Shown: piece after piece, positions 6,428-14,725 of the stretch | Layout: the number at the start of each line of letters is the position of its first letter | Position numbering within the stretch: the stretch's first letter is position 1 | Assembly (NCBI GenBank): GCA_949128015.1 | Contig: CASBRC010000007.1 | Coordinates: 1-15,743, forward strand | Length of the DNA: 15,743 nucleotides | DNA from: Synechococcales cyanobacterium PMM_0003 | Lineage (GTDB): Bacteria; Cyanobacteriota; Cyanobacteriia; Pseudanabaenales; Pseudanabaenaceae | Reading direction: 5' to 3' | Translations under genes and position numbers: made by a program | Notes under the pieces: model-generated | Told to the model about the DNA's origin: nothing | The model's input: the letters and a program-made list of their open reading frames with translations, nothing else | Database searches by the model: none

Positions 6428-6478
6428 AACCCAGAAAGCTGTGGCGCACGCTGCGCGTGCGCCACAGCTTTCTGGGTT
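6428..6478. repeat. Perfect 24-bp inverted repeat with TGC loop (palindrome C)
   Basis: Arms 6428-6451 and 6455-6478 are perfectly complementary. The left arm starts AACCCAGAAAGCTGTGGCG and is preceded by CAAA, giving the CAAAACC.AGAA start also seen in palindromes A and B, and it ends in the core GGCGCACGC. It lies between the KOW-like protein gene and the next gene on the same strand, where it could end or attenuate transcription. Confidence 0.92.
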
Positions 6479-6526
6479 CACTCTACTAAACCTCAGAAAC
6501 TGCTATAAGAACAATCCCTAAAACAT

Positions 6527-7015
6527 ATGACCTTTGAAGAGGCGATCGCCTATACAGAAGCTTTACTTTTGCGTAAAGACTTAGATGACTCACAACTAGA
6601 ATCAGAAATCTGCGCACTCGTGCAAACCTCAAATGGAGCGCGAGGATTCTTTGTGTGTTTCCTGACTGGTGAATGGCAACTTGCTGATTTTCCTAGCTCC
6701 GCTGTCATTAGAGCATTGCAATCTACTCCAAATGCGATCGCAGAACTGCTTGTCAAAAATCTAGCCATGTCTACCGCAATGGCTATTTTCCATCGCCACG
6801 CAGGAAATAAAGAATCAGCCCAAGGTTCCGATCGCGTGGCTAGACGGACTTCACTTTTAATTGAGAAAGTCAATCTTACTGAAGTTCGCGAAATTTCTGT
6901 ACAGATGCAAAATTCTGCAATTACCAATACTGGAGAATATTCAGCTTTTCTGAAAAAATGGGGATACGACTCCGAACAAAAACAGGCGATCGCCAATGCA
7001 TTAGCTAATGGATGA
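6527..7015 (+). CDS. Conserved-type hypothetical protein (162 aa)
   Basis: A soluble, mostly helical protein with no domain I can name. Distinct blocks are GARGFFVCFLTGEWQLADFP (about 37-56), NAIAELLVKNLAMSTAMAIFHRH (about 69-91), and an arginine/serine segment SDRVARRTSLLIEKV (about 101-115). The blocks look like those of a cyanobacterial conserved hypothetical family, from memory only. The ATG at 6527 has no clear Shine-Dalgarno, as is common in cyanobacteria. Its stop overlaps the start of the following DUF309 gene by 8 bases, so the two are almost certainly translated from the same mRNA and perhaps act together. Confidence 0.75.
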   Translation: MTFEEAIAYTEALLLRKDLDDSQLESEICALVQTSNGARGFFVCFLTGEWQLADFPSSAVIRALQSTPNAIAELLVKNLAMSTAMAIFHRHAGNKESAQGSDRVARRTSLLIEKVNLTEVREISVQMQNSAITNTGEYSAFLKKWGYDSEQKQAIANALANG

Positions 7016-7415
7016 TCCAGAATTTGCTCCAGAATTTGAAGATGCGATTGCCCTATTTAATAATGGAGATTATTATGCCTGTCATGATGCGATTGAAGAA
7101 ATTTGGCATAACGCATGGCAATGCGATCGCGCTTTTTATCAAGGGCTTTTACAAATTGCCGTTGGGCTATATCACCTAAAAAGTTTAAATTGGCATGGAG
7201 CCGCGATTCTCTTAGGTGAAGGTACTAGCCGACTGCCAGCATATCTTCCTGATTATCAATCCATTAATGTGGAAAGCTTGTTAGAAGAGAGTTTGCTTAT
7301 ATTGCGAACTGTGCAAGTAAATGGAAAGGAAGGAATAACCGAAGTTTTAAAAAGTGTTGAAAATGGTGATTTAAAAGTCCCGAAAATCTATAAAATCAGC
7401 CTCAATCACTTGTAA
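7008..7415 (+). CDS. DUF309 domain protein (135 aa)
   Basis: Matches the DUF309 family: the motif YYACHDAIEEIWHNAW at residues 22-37 (His26, Glu30 and Glu31 conserved) and FYQGLLQIAVGLYHL at 43-57, then GAAILLGEGTSRLPAYLP. The family forms a small all-helical bundle in bacteria and archaea; its biochemical role is not established, though the conserved His/Glu set is suggestive of a metal or ligand site. The start ATG at 7008 lies inside the end of the upstream gene (8-base overlap), pointing to translational coupling. After residue 90 the sequence diverges from the family core and ends in a basic tail. No terminator hairpin is visible after its stop before the ribosomal operon promoter. Confidence 0.88.
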   Translation: MDDPEFAPEFEDAIALFNNGDYYACHDAIEEIWHNAWQCDRAFYQGLLQIAVGLYHLKSLNWHGAAILLGEGTSRLPAYLPDYQSINVESLLEESLLILRTVQVNGKEGITEVLKSVENGDLKVPKIYKISLNHL

Positions 7416-7526
7416 ACCGTAAACCAAATCTTAAACTAAGCCATAAAAAGTTGATCAATCTGAGGTTTTGGGAATAAAGTATTTGAAGGGTAATTTGTTT
7501 GAGTTTAATATTTTTTTAAAAAACTA

Positions 7527-7556
7527 TAGACAAAAGATCTTACATAGGGTTATGAT
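7527..7556 (+). promoter_or_regulatory. Candidate sigma-70 promoter of the ribosomal protein operon
   Basis: TAGACA at 7527-7532 (5 of 6 to TTGACA) and TATGAT at 7551-7556 (5 of 6 to TATAAT) are separated by 18 bases. Transcription would begin near 7563, giving a leader of about 308 bases before rplC. It is the best -35/-10 pair in the gap, and it fits the need for a strong promoter in front of this operon. Confidence 0.6.
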
Positions 7557-7870
7557 TGATGACCGTGACCAAAAACAGAAACTAAGCAAAACAAGCCGAG
7601 TGCTTGAGTTCTTAAGTCTGAGTCACGCAACGGTATAGCGACCTAAAGAAAATCAAACATCTTTAACCTGTAACAACCAACCCAAGAGATTGAGTTTCTC
7701 ACGTCTAGCATTTTGGCTAGACATCTTTTGTAAGCCGTCTCGAAGTCCGTTAAACAGCCTTCAAAACTAATAATCCTTACCAAAGATCGAAACCGATCTC
7801 TTTTGAGCCTGTCCAAAATCTGCAATAGAAATATCTAATTTGCAGCCACAAGCAAGCGGAGCTAATTTTA
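7557..7870 (+). promoter_or_regulatory. Structured leader of the S10-spc operon
   Basis: The 455-base gap 7416-7870 has no gene. Its last 300 or so bases, downstream of the candidate promoter, contain three hairpins: 7703-7722 (stem GTCTAGC/GCTAGAC, followed by ATCTTTTG), 7784-7799 (stem AGATCG/CGATCT, followed by CTTTTG), and 7820-7845 (CTGCAA/TTGCAG outer stem and TAGA/TCTA inner stem), which ends 12 bases before the GGAG of rplC. CGTGAC (7564-7569) can also pair with GTCACG (7622-7627). Attenuation or binding of a ribosomal protein is a reasonable inference; no known leader motif was recognised. Confidence 0.45.
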
Positions 7871-8515
7871 ATGACTGTCGGAATTCTCGGCACAAAACTT
7901 GGGATGACCCAAGTATTCGATTCGGATGGCAACGTTGTTCCTGTAACCGTTGTCCACGCAGGTCCCTGCACAGTTACACAAGTCAAAACTGACACCAAAG
8001 AAGGCTACAAAGCTATTCAAATAGGTTACGGCAAGACTCGTGAAAAGCTTTTGAGTAAGCCAGAACTGGGACATTTAAAAGTATCAGGCTCTGAACCTGT
8101 AAAGCATTTATGTGAATATCGTTTAGGCGATGTTAGCGAGTTCACCATTGGACAGACTCTAGATGTAAGTCAATTCAAGGATGGCGACATCGTTGACGTG
8201 ATTGGAACTAGCATTGGTAAAGGTTTTGCTGGTTACCAAAAGCGCCACAACTTTGCTCGCGGTCCAATGGCTCACGGTTCCAAGAACCACAGACAACCTG
8301 GTTCGACTGGAGCAGGTACAACACCAGGTCGTGTATACCCTGGTAAGCGCATGGCTGGTCGTCTTGGCGGCAAGCAAATCACCGTGAAGAAGCTAACTAT
8401 AGTAAAAGTCGATGCGGTGAACAATGTGCTGCTAATTAAAGGAGCAGTTCCTGGTAAGCCTGGCGCATTGCTTAACGTCATTCCTACCGTAATTATCGGC
8501 AAGGCTAAGAAGTAG
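7871..8515 (+). CDS. rplC: 50S ribosomal protein L3
   Basis: Early-assembly protein that binds 23S rRNA, its central extension reaching toward the peptidyl transferase centre. All family blocks are present: [17 protein letters not shown] at the start, [21 protein letters not shown] in the middle, and [27 protein letters not shown] in the loop. In E. coli this loop has two glutamines, one of them methylated by PrmB; here they are Ala and Thr. The 214 residues are normal. The ATG at 7871 has GGAG at 7858-7861, 9 bases upstream. It is the first gene of the operon: rpsJ is not in front, as expected in cyanobacteria, where it usually sits near the tuf gene. Confidence 0.98.
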   Translation: MTVGILGTKLGMTQVFDSDGNVVPVTVVHAGPCTVTQVKTDTKEGYKAIQIGYGKTREKLLSKPELGHLKVSGSEPVKHLCEYRLGDVSEFTIGQTLDVSQFKDGDIVDVIGTSIGKGFAGYQKRHNFARGPMAHGSKNHRQPGSTGAGTTPGRVYPGKRMAGRLGGKQITVKKLTIVKVDAVNNVLLIKGAVPGKPGALLNVIPTVIIGKAKK

Positions 8516-8545
8516 TTTGTTCGTGAGATCCAGAGAATTTAAGTT

Positions 8546-9220
8546 ATGCCTACAGTAATAGATTGGACAGGGAATGAAGTTGGTGAAATAAGCCTTGAAT
8601 TGCGTGTTGCCAAAGAAGCAAGCGCAAAAGGTTTGGTTCATCGCGCCCTCGTCAGACAGTTAGCTAATGCCCGCCAAGGCACAGCTTGCACCAAAACCCG
8701 CTCCGAAGTACGTGGTGGTGGTCGTAAGCCATTCAGACAGAAAGGTACAGGTCGCGCTCGTGCAGGTTCAACAAGATCCCCCTTAACTCGTGGTGGTGGT
8801 GTCATGTTCGGACCAAAGCCTAGAAGTTATGAGACCAAGATGAATCGCAAAGAGCGCCGATTGGCTCTTCGCACTGCTTTCATTAGCCGCGTTTCAGACC
8901 TAATCGTTGTTGAAGATTTTGCTCTAAATCTGGCTCAGCCCAAGACCAAAGAGTTATGTCAAGCTCTTGAACGTTGGGGTGTTACGGCTGGAAGCAAGAC
9001 CCTAATCATCACTGATGGCAAAGAGGAAAACATCGTTCTTTCTGCGCGTAACATCAAGAAACTACAACTGATTGCCGCTGATCAGCTTAATATGTTCGAC
9101 ATTCTTAACTCCGAAAAGATTGTGGCAACTCGCTCTGCGATCGCCAAGATTCATGAAGTTTATGGTGGCGATGCAAAGTTGGCAACCGAGATCGTAACCA
9201 CGATTGAAGATGCAGAATAA
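8546..9220 (+). CDS. rplD: 50S ribosomal protein L4
   Basis: Binds 23S rRNA and lines the peptide exit tunnel with its long basic loop, visible here as [21 protein letters not shown] at about residues 57-77. [25 protein letters not shown] follows, then the globular RNA-binding C-terminal half ending ...VTTIEDAE. It has 224 residues, a little longer than the roughly 200 of E. coli L4, the extra being mostly the C-terminal tail. In gamma-proteobacteria L4 also represses its own operon through the mRNA leader; whether that occurs here is unknown, but the leader is structured. It starts 30 bases after rplC. Confidence 0.98.
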   Translation: MPTVIDWTGNEVGEISLELRVAKEASAKGLVHRALVRQLANARQGTACTKTRSEVRGGGRKPFRQKGTGRARAGSTRSPLTRGGGVMFGPKPRSYETKMNRKERRLALRTAFISRVSDLIVVEDFALNLAQPKTKELCQALERWGVTAGSKTLIITDGKEENIVLSARNIKKLQLIAADQLNMFDILNSEKIVATRSAIAKIHEVYGGDAKLATEIVTTIEDAE

Positions 9221-9245
9221 CGGAATCTAAGAAGAAAGAAACACC

Positions 9246-9560
9246 ATGGCTAAGATCCCAACCGAATTCGATCCTCGTCGTTTGCCCGACATCATTCGTC
9301 GCCCTCTGCTAAACGAAAAGGCAACCCGACAACTAGAAAGCAACAAATATACTTTTGATGTTTTTCATGATGCAACTAAGCCTGAAATCAAAGCTGCAAT
9401 CGAGAGCCTTTTCTCAGTCACAGTCAAGAAAGTAAATACCCATAACCCGCCCGCACAAGCGCGTCGGATTGGTAAGTTTGCAGGCAAACGCGCTCAAATC
9501 AAAAGAGCGATCGTCACCCTTGCTGAAGGCAGCAAAATCGATTTGTTCCCAGATGTGTAA
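9246..9560 (+). CDS. rplW: 50S ribosomal protein L23
   Basis: Sits at the exit of the peptide tunnel and is the docking point for trigger factor and SRP. Family features: [25 protein letters not shown] near the N-terminus, [24 protein letters not shown] in the middle, and the basic extended loop [21 protein letters not shown]. Length (104 aa) is typical. The ATG at 9246 is preceded by AAGAAAGAAA. It is followed by a 76-base gap, the largest in the operon, that contains a hairpin. Confidence 0.97.
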   Translation: MAKIPTEFDPRRLPDIIRRPLLNEKATRQLESNKYTFDVFHDATKPEIKAAIESLFSVTVKKVNTHNPPAQARRIGKFAGKRAQIKRAIVTLAEGSKIDLFPDV

Positions 9561-9562
9561 GA

Positions 9563-9591
9563 GTTCAAAATAACCAAAGGTTATCTTGAAC
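9563..9591 (+). repeat. Hairpin in the rplW-rplB gap
   Basis: Arms 9563-9575 and 9579-9591 pair over 13 positions with one A-C mismatch (9569/9585) around an AAA loop. It begins 3 bases after the rplW stop. A CAAAAAGCAAAAC run follows instead of a T-run, so it does not look like an intrinsic terminator. An RNA-processing site, mRNA stabiliser or protein-binding site is possible. Confidence 0.75.
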
Positions 9592-9636
9592 AAAAAGCAA
9601 AACCAGAGAACTGTTCTTTAACAACATCAGACAATT

Positions 9637-10503
9637 ATGGGCGTTCGTGCATATAAACCGTATACCGCAAGTACTAGACAAACTGTTGTCTCAGACTTCG
9701 CGGAGATCACCAAATCAGAACCCGAAAAGTCTTTAACCACTCACGTCCATCGTAAAAGAGGACGCAATAACCGTGGTGTAATTACTAGCCGTAGACGTGG
9801 CGGCGGTCACAAACGTCAATATCGGATCATCGATTTTAAGCGTAATAAACGTGACATCGTCGCTGACGTAATTGCGATCGAGTACGATCCCAACCGCACT
9901 TCTCGGATTGCACTTTTGCAATATGAAGATGGTGAAAAACGCTATATCCTTGCTCCTAAAGGTATTGCTGTCGGCAACAAAATTCAAGCAGGTACAAGCA
10001 ATGTACCTTTTGAAATCGGCAATGCAATGCCTTTGGTCAATATTCCACTTGGTACGATCGTTCACAACGTTGAACTCGTTCCTGGTAAAGGAGGTCAAAT
10101 TGTGCGATCGGCTGGCGCTGGCGCTCAAATTGCGGCTAAAGAAGGCGATTTTGTGACCCTAAAGCTTCCTTCCAGTGAAGTTCGCTTAATTCGCAAGGAT
10201 TGTTTTGCAACGATTGGACAAGTTGGCAACCTCGATCACAGCAACACCAGTCTTGGTAAGGCAGGGCGTAGCCGTTGGTTGAACCGTCGCCCGAAAGTTC
10301 GTGGTATGGCCATGAACCCCATCGATCACCCTCATGGTGGTGGAGAAGGCTGCGCCCCCATTGGACGTAGTGGGCCTGTTACGCCTTGGGGTAAACCAAC
10401 CTTGGGTTATAAGACTCGCAAGAAGGGCAAACTCAGCGATGCCCTCATTGTTCGTCGCCGTCGCAAGTCCTCGAAGCGCGGTAAGGGCGGACGTAACGCC
10501 TAA
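9637..10503 (+). CDS. rplB: 50S ribosomal protein L2
   Basis: The largest protein of the cluster. It joins the subunits and is needed for peptidyl transferase activity. The N-terminus [18 protein letters not shown] is typical. The RNA-binding core contains [43 protein letters not shown], and the highly conserved [10 protein letters not shown] with histidines at 231 and 233, matching the region of E. coli His229. The C-terminus is very basic ([22 protein letters not shown]). Length is 288, typical of cyanobacterial L2. The ATG at 9637 has no strong Shine-Dalgarno. Confidence 0.98.
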   Translation: MGVRAYKPYTASTRQTVVSDFAEITKSEPEKSLTTHVHRKRGRNNRGVITSRRRGGGHKRQYRIIDFKRNKRDIVADVIAIEYDPNRTSRIALLQYEDGEKRYILAPKGIAVGNKIQAGTSNVPFEIGNAMPLVNIPLGTIVHNVELVPGKGGQIVRSAGAGAQIAAKEGDFVTLKLPSSEVRLIRKDCFATIGQVGNLDHSNTSLGKAGRSRWLNRRPKVRGMAMNPIDHPHGGGEGCAPIGRSGPVTPWGKPTLGYKTRKKGKLSDALIVRRRRKSSKRGKGGRNA

Positions 10504-10507
10504 TCAA

Positions 10508-10534
10508 ATATTTTCCTGTTACTCAGGAAAATAT
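10508..10534 (+). repeat. Perfect 11-bp hairpin in the rplB-rpsS gap
   Basis: ATATTTTCCTG (10508-10518) and CAGGAAAATAT (10524-10534) form a perfect stem around TTACT, beginning 4 bases after the rplB stop. GTTTTTAC follows about ten bases later (10544-10551), too far for a classical terminator. It could be a partial terminator that tunes downstream expression, or an RNase processing site. Confidence 0.8.
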
Positions 10535-10565
10535 ATATTCAAAGTTTTTACAGAGAGAATAGATT

Positions 10566-10844
10566 ATGACGCGATCGCTAAAAAAAGGTCCCTTTGTTGC
10601 CGATCACTTATTGACCAAAATTGAAAAGCTTAACGCTAAAGGCGAAAAGCAAGTTATCAAAACATGGTCTCGTGCTTCCACGATTCTTCCTCAAATGATC
10701 GGGCATACAATTGCTTGTCACAACGGAAAGCAGCATGTTCCTGTATATGTCACGGAGCAAATGGTAGGACACAAACTCGGTGAGTTTGCCCCTACTCGCA
10801 CCTTCCGTGGTCATGCCAAGAGCGACAAAAAGGCGAAGAGATAG
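10566..10844 (+). CDS. rpsS: 30S ribosomal protein S19
   Basis: Protein of the small-subunit head, forming a complex with S13 that contacts the A-site tRNA. Very conserved: [16 protein letters not shown] at the start, [22 protein letters not shown], and the C-terminal [25 protein letters not shown]. Length (92 aa) is standard. The ATG at 10566 is preceded by AGAGAGAAT. A HIP1 octamer (GCGATCGC) lies over codons 2-4, one of few in the operon. The stop is 9 bases before rplV. Confidence 0.98.
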   Translation: MTRSLKKGPFVADHLLTKIEKLNAKGEKQVIKTWSRASTILPQMIGHTIACHNGKQHVPVYVTEQMVGHKLGEFAPTRTFRGHAKSDKKAKR

Positions 10845-10853
10845 GTAAATAAA

Positions 10854-11210
10854 ATGATCCTTGCCCAAAACGAAATTCCCGCCGTAGCAAAATATATTCG
10901 GATGTCACCTCACAAGGTACGTCGAGTACTCGACCAAATCCGTGGTCGTAGCTACCGCGAAGCATTGATGATTCTTGAGTTCATGCCTTATCGCTCCTGC
11001 GAACCAATCACGAAAGTATTGCGTTCTGCCGTAGCGAATGCTGAACATAATGCAGGACTCGATCCCGCATCCTTAGTAGTTAAGCAAGCCTACGCCGATA
11101 TGGGACCTAGCCTCAAACGCTTCCGCCCCCGAGCTCAAGGTCGTGCTTATCAAATTCTTAAGCCTACTTGCCACATTACGATCACCGTCAAACCATCGGA
11201 GGAAGAATAG
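10854..11210 (+). CDS. rplV: 50S ribosomal protein L22
   Basis: Assembly protein whose long beta-hairpin reaches into the exit tunnel near the macrolide-binding site. Family features: [36 protein letters not shown], then [52 protein letters not shown]. The [12 protein letters not shown] block is the conserved hairpin region. Length (118 aa) is normal. The end of the gene contains the Shine-Dalgarno of rpsC and lies 2 bases before its start, so rplV and rpsC are tightly coupled. Confidence 0.98.
   Translation: MILAQNEIPAVAKYIRMSPHKVRRVLDQIRGRSYREALMILEFMPYRSCEPITKVLRSAVANAEHNAGLDPASLVVKQAYADMGPSLKRFRPRAQGRAYQILKPTCHITITVKPSEEE
11198..11202 (+). promoter_or_regulatory. Shine-Dalgarno that fixes the rpsC start
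   Basis: GGAGG lies in the last codons of rplV, 10 bases before ATG 11213. It selects that ATG over the in-frame TTG at 11168, which would add 15 residues with no counterpart in S3. Confidence 0.85.
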
Positions 11211-11212
11211 GT

Positions 11213-11959
11213 ATGGGTCAGAAGATTCACCCAACAGGGTTACGCCTCGGCATCACCAAGTCTCATCTTTCTCGTTGGTATGCTGATGTCAATCGCTACG
11301 GCATCTTGGCTGAAGAAGACAGCAAGATTCGTAAGTTTATCGAAAAGACTCTGAGTAATGCTGGTATTGCGGAAATCTTGATCGATCGCAAGGCTGATCA
11401 AGTTGACCTCGAAATCCGCACCGCTCGTCCTGGAGTTGTAGTCGGTCGCGGTGGCGCTGGTATCGAGCAATTGCGCGTCGGACTAGTGAAGTACCTCGAA
11501 CAAGACGGCTCGATCAAAAAAACAGGCACTAGCCAAGTTCGGATTAATGTAACCGAAGTAACCAGAGTTGATGCGGAAGCACCTCTCATCGCTGAATACA
11601 TCGCTCAACAAATCGAACGTCGTGTTTCCTTCCGTCGTGTTGTCCGCCAAGCGATTCAACGCGCTCAGCGTGCAGGAATTGAAGGCATCAAAGTGCAAAT
11701 CAGTGGTCGTCTCAACGGTGCTGAGATTGCCAGAACTGAGTGGGTTCGTGAAGGTCGTGTTCCTCTGCATACATTGCGAGCTGACATTGATTACAGCTAC
11801 AAAACGTCCAGAACTATTTATGGTGTCATCGGCATCAAAGTTTGGATCTTTAAAGGCGAAATCATCCAAGGCGAAGAAGCCCCTGCTCCAGCCGCTCAAC
11901 CCCGTCGCCGCCAGCAACGTCGTCCCCAATTTGAGGATCGTTCTAGCGCTGAAGGATAA
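11213..11959 (+). CDS. rpsC: 30S ribosomal protein S3
   Basis: Head protein at the mRNA entry channel, with helicase function together with S4 and S5. Start chosen at ATG 11213 giving [13 protein letters not shown], the universal S3 N-terminus; the open frame extends upstream to a TTG at 11168, but that lies inside rplV. The KH type 2 domain carries the GRGG loop at 78-81. The C-terminal domain has [35 protein letters not shown] and [14 protein letters not shown]. The tail is a low-complexity Ala/Pro/Arg/Gln extension ([17 protein letters not shown]). Length of 248 is typical for cyanobacteria. Confidence 0.98.
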   Translation: MGQKIHPTGLRLGITKSHLSRWYADVNRYGILAEEDSKIRKFIEKTLSNAGIAEILIDRKADQVDLEIRTARPGVVVGRGGAGIEQLRVGLVKYLEQDGSIKKTGTSQVRINVTEVTRVDAEAPLIAEYIAQQIERRVSFRRVVRQAIQRAQRAGIEGIKVQISGRLNGAEIARTEWVREGRVPLHTLRADIDYSYKTSRTIYGVIGIKVWIFKGEIIQGEEAPAPAAQPRRRQQRRPQFEDRSSAEG

Positions 11960-11985
11960 ACTTCTGTCATCTAGAGTTTTGAACC

Positions 11986-12399
11986 ATGTTAAGTCCTAAA
12001 CGTACAAAATTTCGTAAGCAGCAACGCGGTCGGATGGCGGGTCCCGCTACCAGAGGCGCTGAAATCAACTTTGGTGATTACGCCATGCAGGCTTTAGAGC
12101 CTTCTTGGATTACTGCCCGCCAAATCGAAGCAGCTCGTCGAGCCATGAACCGCTACATCAAACGCGGTGGCAAGATTTGGATTCGCATCTTCCCAGACAA
12201 ACCTGTAACTATGCGTCCAGCCGAAACCCGTATGGGTTCTGGTAAAGGTGCTCCTGAGTTTTGGGTGTCTGTCGTTAAGCCAGGTCGGATCATGTTCGAG
12301 GTTGCTGGCGTAACTGAAGAAATTGCTAGAGAGGCGATTCGTCTTGCCCAATCCAAGATGCCAATCAAGACCAAGTTTATTATTCGTGAGAAGGAATAA
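11986..12399 (+). CDS. rplP: 50S ribosomal protein L16
   Basis: Late-assembly protein next to the A-site tRNA elbow, required for peptidyl transferase activity. Conserved blocks: [40 protein letters not shown], then [20 protein letters not shown], and [21 protein letters not shown]. The [11 protein letters not shown] loop matches the conserved loop that contains a hydroxylated arginine in E. coli. Length (137 aa) is standard. 26 bases separate it from rpsC, and 5 bases separate its stop from rpmC. Confidence 0.98.
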   Translation: MLSPKRTKFRKQQRGRMAGPATRGAEINFGDYAMQALEPSWITARQIEAARRAMNRYIKRGGKIWIRIFPDKPVTMRPAETRMGSGKGAPEFWVSVVKPGRIMFEVAGVTEEIAREAIRLAQSKMPIKTKFIIREKE

Positions 12400-12404
12400 A
12401 AGAT

Positions 12405-12608
12405 ATGGCATTCCCCAAAGTCCAAGAAACTAGAGAGCTATCTGACGAAGAGTTGCAAGCTCAAGTCTTGTCTGTCAAGAAAGAGCTGTTTGATTTGCGT
12501 TTTAAGCAAGCAACTAGACAACCCGTCCAACCACATCAGTTCCAACATGCCAAGCACCGCTTGTCGCAACTGATGACTGTCGAACGCGAACGCCAGTCCA
12601 GAGCTTAG
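12405..12608 (+). CDS. rpmC: 50S ribosomal protein L29
   Basis: Small two-helix protein at the tunnel exit near L23. The helices are visible: [32 protein letters not shown] and [21 protein letters not shown], the second being the usual rRNA-binding helix. Length (67 aa) is normal. The ATG at 12405 follows the rplP stop by 5 bases and has no clear Shine-Dalgarno, suggesting reinitiation after rplP. A 55-base gap without hairpin follows. Confidence 0.95.
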   Translation: MAFPKVQETRELSDEELQAQVLSVKKELFDLRFKQATRQPVQPHQFQHAKHRLSQLMTVERERQSRA

Positions 12609-12663
12609 TAGATTTAAAAGTAATTTAAAAAACTAAAGAGTAAAGACATTAGGAGTTTAAGCA

Positions 12664-12915
12664 ATGGCAGTTAAAGAAAAAGTTGGCGTTGTCGTCAGCG
12701 ATAAAATGCAAAAAACGGTGGTTGTAGCGGTCGAAAATCGTACCTCTCACCCCAAATATGGAAAAATCGTGGTCAAAACATCCAAGTTTAAAGCCCACGA
12801 TGAAGAAGACAAAACCCGTGAAGGCGATCGCGTCAGAATTCGGGAAACCCGCCCCCTTAGTCGCACCAAGCGCTGGGAAGTCGTCGAGATTCTCACATCT
12901 AGCTCGGAAGCATAA
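12664..12915 (+). CDS. rpsQ: 30S ribosomal protein S17
   Basis: OB-fold protein of the small-subunit body that binds 16S rRNA early in assembly. Clear family pattern: [32 protein letters not shown], then [36 protein letters not shown]. Length (83 aa) is standard. GGAG lies at 12652-12655, 8 bases before the ATG. Its stop is 3 bases from the rplN start, so the two are probably coupled. Confidence 0.97.
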   Translation: MAVKEKVGVVVSDKMQKTVVVAVENRTSHPKYGKIVVKTSKFKAHDEEDKTREGDRVRIRETRPLSRTKRWEVVEILTSSSEA

Positions 12916-12918
12916 GCC

Positions 12919-13287
12919 ATGATTCAACAAGAGTCTTATCTAAACGTTGCGGATAATAGTGGAGCCAAAAAGCTGCTATGTATTCGTGTCTTAGCTGGTG
13001 GTAACAGAGCCTTTGGCGGAGTTGGAGATGTAATTATCGCCACTGTCAAAGACGCTGCGCCCAATATGCCAGTCAAAAAATCTGATGTTGTCCGCGCCGT
13101 AATTGTTCGTACTCGTAGCTCTATCAACCGTGATAGCGGCATGAGAATCCGTTTTGACGACAATGCCGCTGTAATCATTAACCAAGACGGTAACCCTAAA
13201 GGAACCCGTGTGTTTGGTCCAGTGGCGCGTGAGTTGCGGGATAAAAATTTCACTAAAATTATCTCCTTAGCGCCAGAGGTACTGTAA
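12919..13287 (+). CDS. rplN: 50S ribosomal protein L14
   Basis: Subunit-interface protein that contacts 16S rRNA helix 14 and is the binding site of the silencing factor RsfS. Very conserved: [53 protein letters not shown], and [28 protein letters not shown] at the C-terminus. Length (122 aa) is standard. The TAA stop shares its last base with the ATG of rplX (sequence TAATG), a classic stop-start overlap. Confidence 0.98.
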   Translation: MIQQESYLNVADNSGAKKLLCIRVLAGGNRAFGGVGDVIIATVKDAAPNMPVKKSDVVRAVIVRTRSSINRDSGMRIRFDDNAAVIINQDGNPKGTRVFGPVARELRDKNFTKIISLAPEVL

Positions 13288-13670
13288 TGACATTCAAGCC
13301 AAAGCCTGCCTATCGTGGCAACCGCAAGTCTTTTAAGATGCATGTCCAAAAAGACGATCTGGTTCAAGTAATTTCAGGAAGCTCGAAGGGGACTGTTGCC
13401 AAAGTGCTACAAGTTATCCCCAAGGACAGCACCATCATCGTTGAGGGTGTAAACATGAAGACCAAGCATGTCAAGCCCCAAGCTGATGGTGAGTCTGGTC
13501 AAATCGTCACCCGTGAATTTCCGATCCACAGTTCTAAAGTGTTGTTGTATTCTGAAAAGGAAAAGACCGCTAGCCGCTCTTGCTATACCTTTACAGATGA
13601 TGGCAAGAAGGTGAGAATGTTGAAAAAGACTGGCGAAATCGTTGATTTCGTTAAGACTGAAAAGAAATAA
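13287..13670 (+). CDS. rplX: 50S ribosomal protein L24
   Basis: One of the first proteins to bind 23S rRNA, acting as an assembly initiator. The KOW motif is visible as [41 protein letters not shown]. The end is lysine-rich, with the segment [19 protein letters not shown]. At 127 residues it is slightly longer than many bacterial L24 proteins because of an N-terminal [18 protein letters not shown]. If that part were not translated, the next ATG (13338, Met18) would give 110 residues, but the TAATG overlap with rplN favours 13287. Confidence 0.96.
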   Translation: MTFKPKPAYRGNRKSFKMHVQKDDLVQVISGSSKGTVAKVLQVIPKDSTIIVEGVNMKTKHVKPQADGESGQIVTREFPIHSSKVLLYSEKEKTASRSCYTFTDDGKKVRMLKKTGEIVDFVKTEKK

Positions 13671-13718
13671 TTCTATACAACCTGACCAAGCCCAGGAAAA
13701 CCCATCGAGGAAGATAAA

Positions 13719-14264
13719 ATGCTATCCAGATTTACTGAAGTCTATGCCAAGGAAGCTGTTCCTAAATTAATGGAACAGTTCAAATACACCAACATTCATC
13801 AAGTTCCTAAATTTGAGAAAGTGGTAATCAATCGCGGTCTAGGCGAAGCTGCTCAAAATGCAAAATCCCTAGAAGCTTCTTTAATCGAAATTGCGACGAT
13901 CGCTGGTCAAAAGCCCGTGGTAACTAGAGCGAAAAAGGCGATCGCAGGTTTCAAATTGCGTCAAGGAATGCCCGTCGGCATGATGGTCACTCTGCGTAGC
14001 GATAAGATGAACAACTTTTTGGATCGTCTGATCAACTTCTCTTTGCCTCGCATCCGTGACTTTCGCGGTGTTAGCCCCAAGAGCTTTGATGGACGTGGTA
14101 ACTATACCCTTGGTGTCCGCGAGCAACTTATCTTCCCCGAAATCAGCTACGACAGTATCGAGCAAATTCGGGGGCTTGATATTTCCATCATTACCACTGC
14201 CAACACGGACGAAGAAGGACGTGCGCTCCTGAAAGCAGTCGGTATGCCCTTCAGAGAATCATAA
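13719..14264 (+). CDS. rplE: 50S ribosomal protein L5
   Basis: Binds 5S rRNA and sits at the top of the central protuberance, touching the P-site tRNA and S13. Conserved blocks: [69 protein letters not shown] and [12 protein letters not shown]. Length (181 aa) is standard. GAGGAAG at 13709-13715 precedes the ATG. In many bacteria rpsN follows rplE, but here rpsH does, which is normal for cyanobacteria. Confidence 0.98.
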   Translation: MLSRFTEVYAKEAVPKLMEQFKYTNIHQVPKFEKVVINRGLGEAAQNAKSLEASLIEIATIAGQKPVVTRAKKAIAGFKLRQGMPVGMMVTLRSDKMNNFLDRLINFSLPRIRDFRGVSPKSFDGRGNYTLGVREQLIFPEISYDSIEQIRGLDISIITTANTDEEGRALLKAVGMPFRES

Positions 14265-14287
14265 GTAGATCGAATTAGGAGATAAGG

Positions 14288-14689
14288 ATGGCTACCAACG
14301 ACACCATCTCGGATATGCTGACCCGCATTCGCAATGCCACACTGGCTAAGCACCAGACAACTTCCATTCCTGCCACAAGGATGACGTTGAGCATTGCCCG
14401 AGTGATGAAACAAGAAGGTTTCATCGCAGATTTTGAAGAAACAGGCGAAACTATCGACCGCGCCTTGGTCGTCGCCCTCAAGTATGAAGGCAAAAACCGT
14501 CAATCGATTATCAAACGCCTCAAACGCGTCAGTAAACCTGGTTTACGGGTTTACTCGAACTCCAAAGAATTACCCCGTGTATTAGGTGGGATCGGCATTG
14601 CGATCATCTCCACCTCTAGAGGGATCATGACCGATCGCGAAGCCCGTAAACAGGGTGTCGGCGGTGAAGTCCTTTGCTATATCTGGTAA
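14288..14689 (+). CDS. rpsH: 30S ribosomal protein S8
   Basis: Primary 16S rRNA-binding protein of the platform. In E. coli it also represses the spc operon by binding near rplE; no such site was recognised here. Conserved: [28 protein letters not shown], then [18 protein letters not shown] in corrected form [18 protein letters not shown], and the C-terminal [19 protein letters not shown] ending EVLCYIW. Length (133 aa) is standard. AGGAG at 14277-14281 plus a second AAGG near the ATG give a strong ribosome binding site. Confidence 0.98.
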   Translation: MATNDTISDMLTRIRNATLAKHQTTSIPATRMTLSIARVMKQEGFIADFEETGETIDRALVVALKYEGKNRQSIIKRLKRVSKPGLRVYSNSKELPRVLGGIGIAIISTSRGIMTDREARKQGVGGEVLCYIW

Positions 14690-14725
14690 TTCAGAAAACA
14701 ACATCACAAGCAACGGAAAACAGAC

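Noticed and set aside
6550..6996. 148-codon open frame on the minus strand
   Set aside because: Antisense shadow of the 6527-7015 gene; that gene has better composition and an operon-like overlap with DUF309.
7416..7540. Possible small gene or RNA between DUF309 and the ribosomal promoter
   Set aside because: A/T-rich, no supported open frame, and no hairpin or terminator found.
11168..11212. Upstream extension of rpsC from a TTG
   Set aside because: It overlaps rplV, adds residues not found in S3, and a strong Shine-Dalgarno points to ATG 11213.
11483..11929. 148-codon minus-strand frame inside rpsC
   Set aside because: Shadow of a certain ribosomal protein gene; no start signal or family resemblance.
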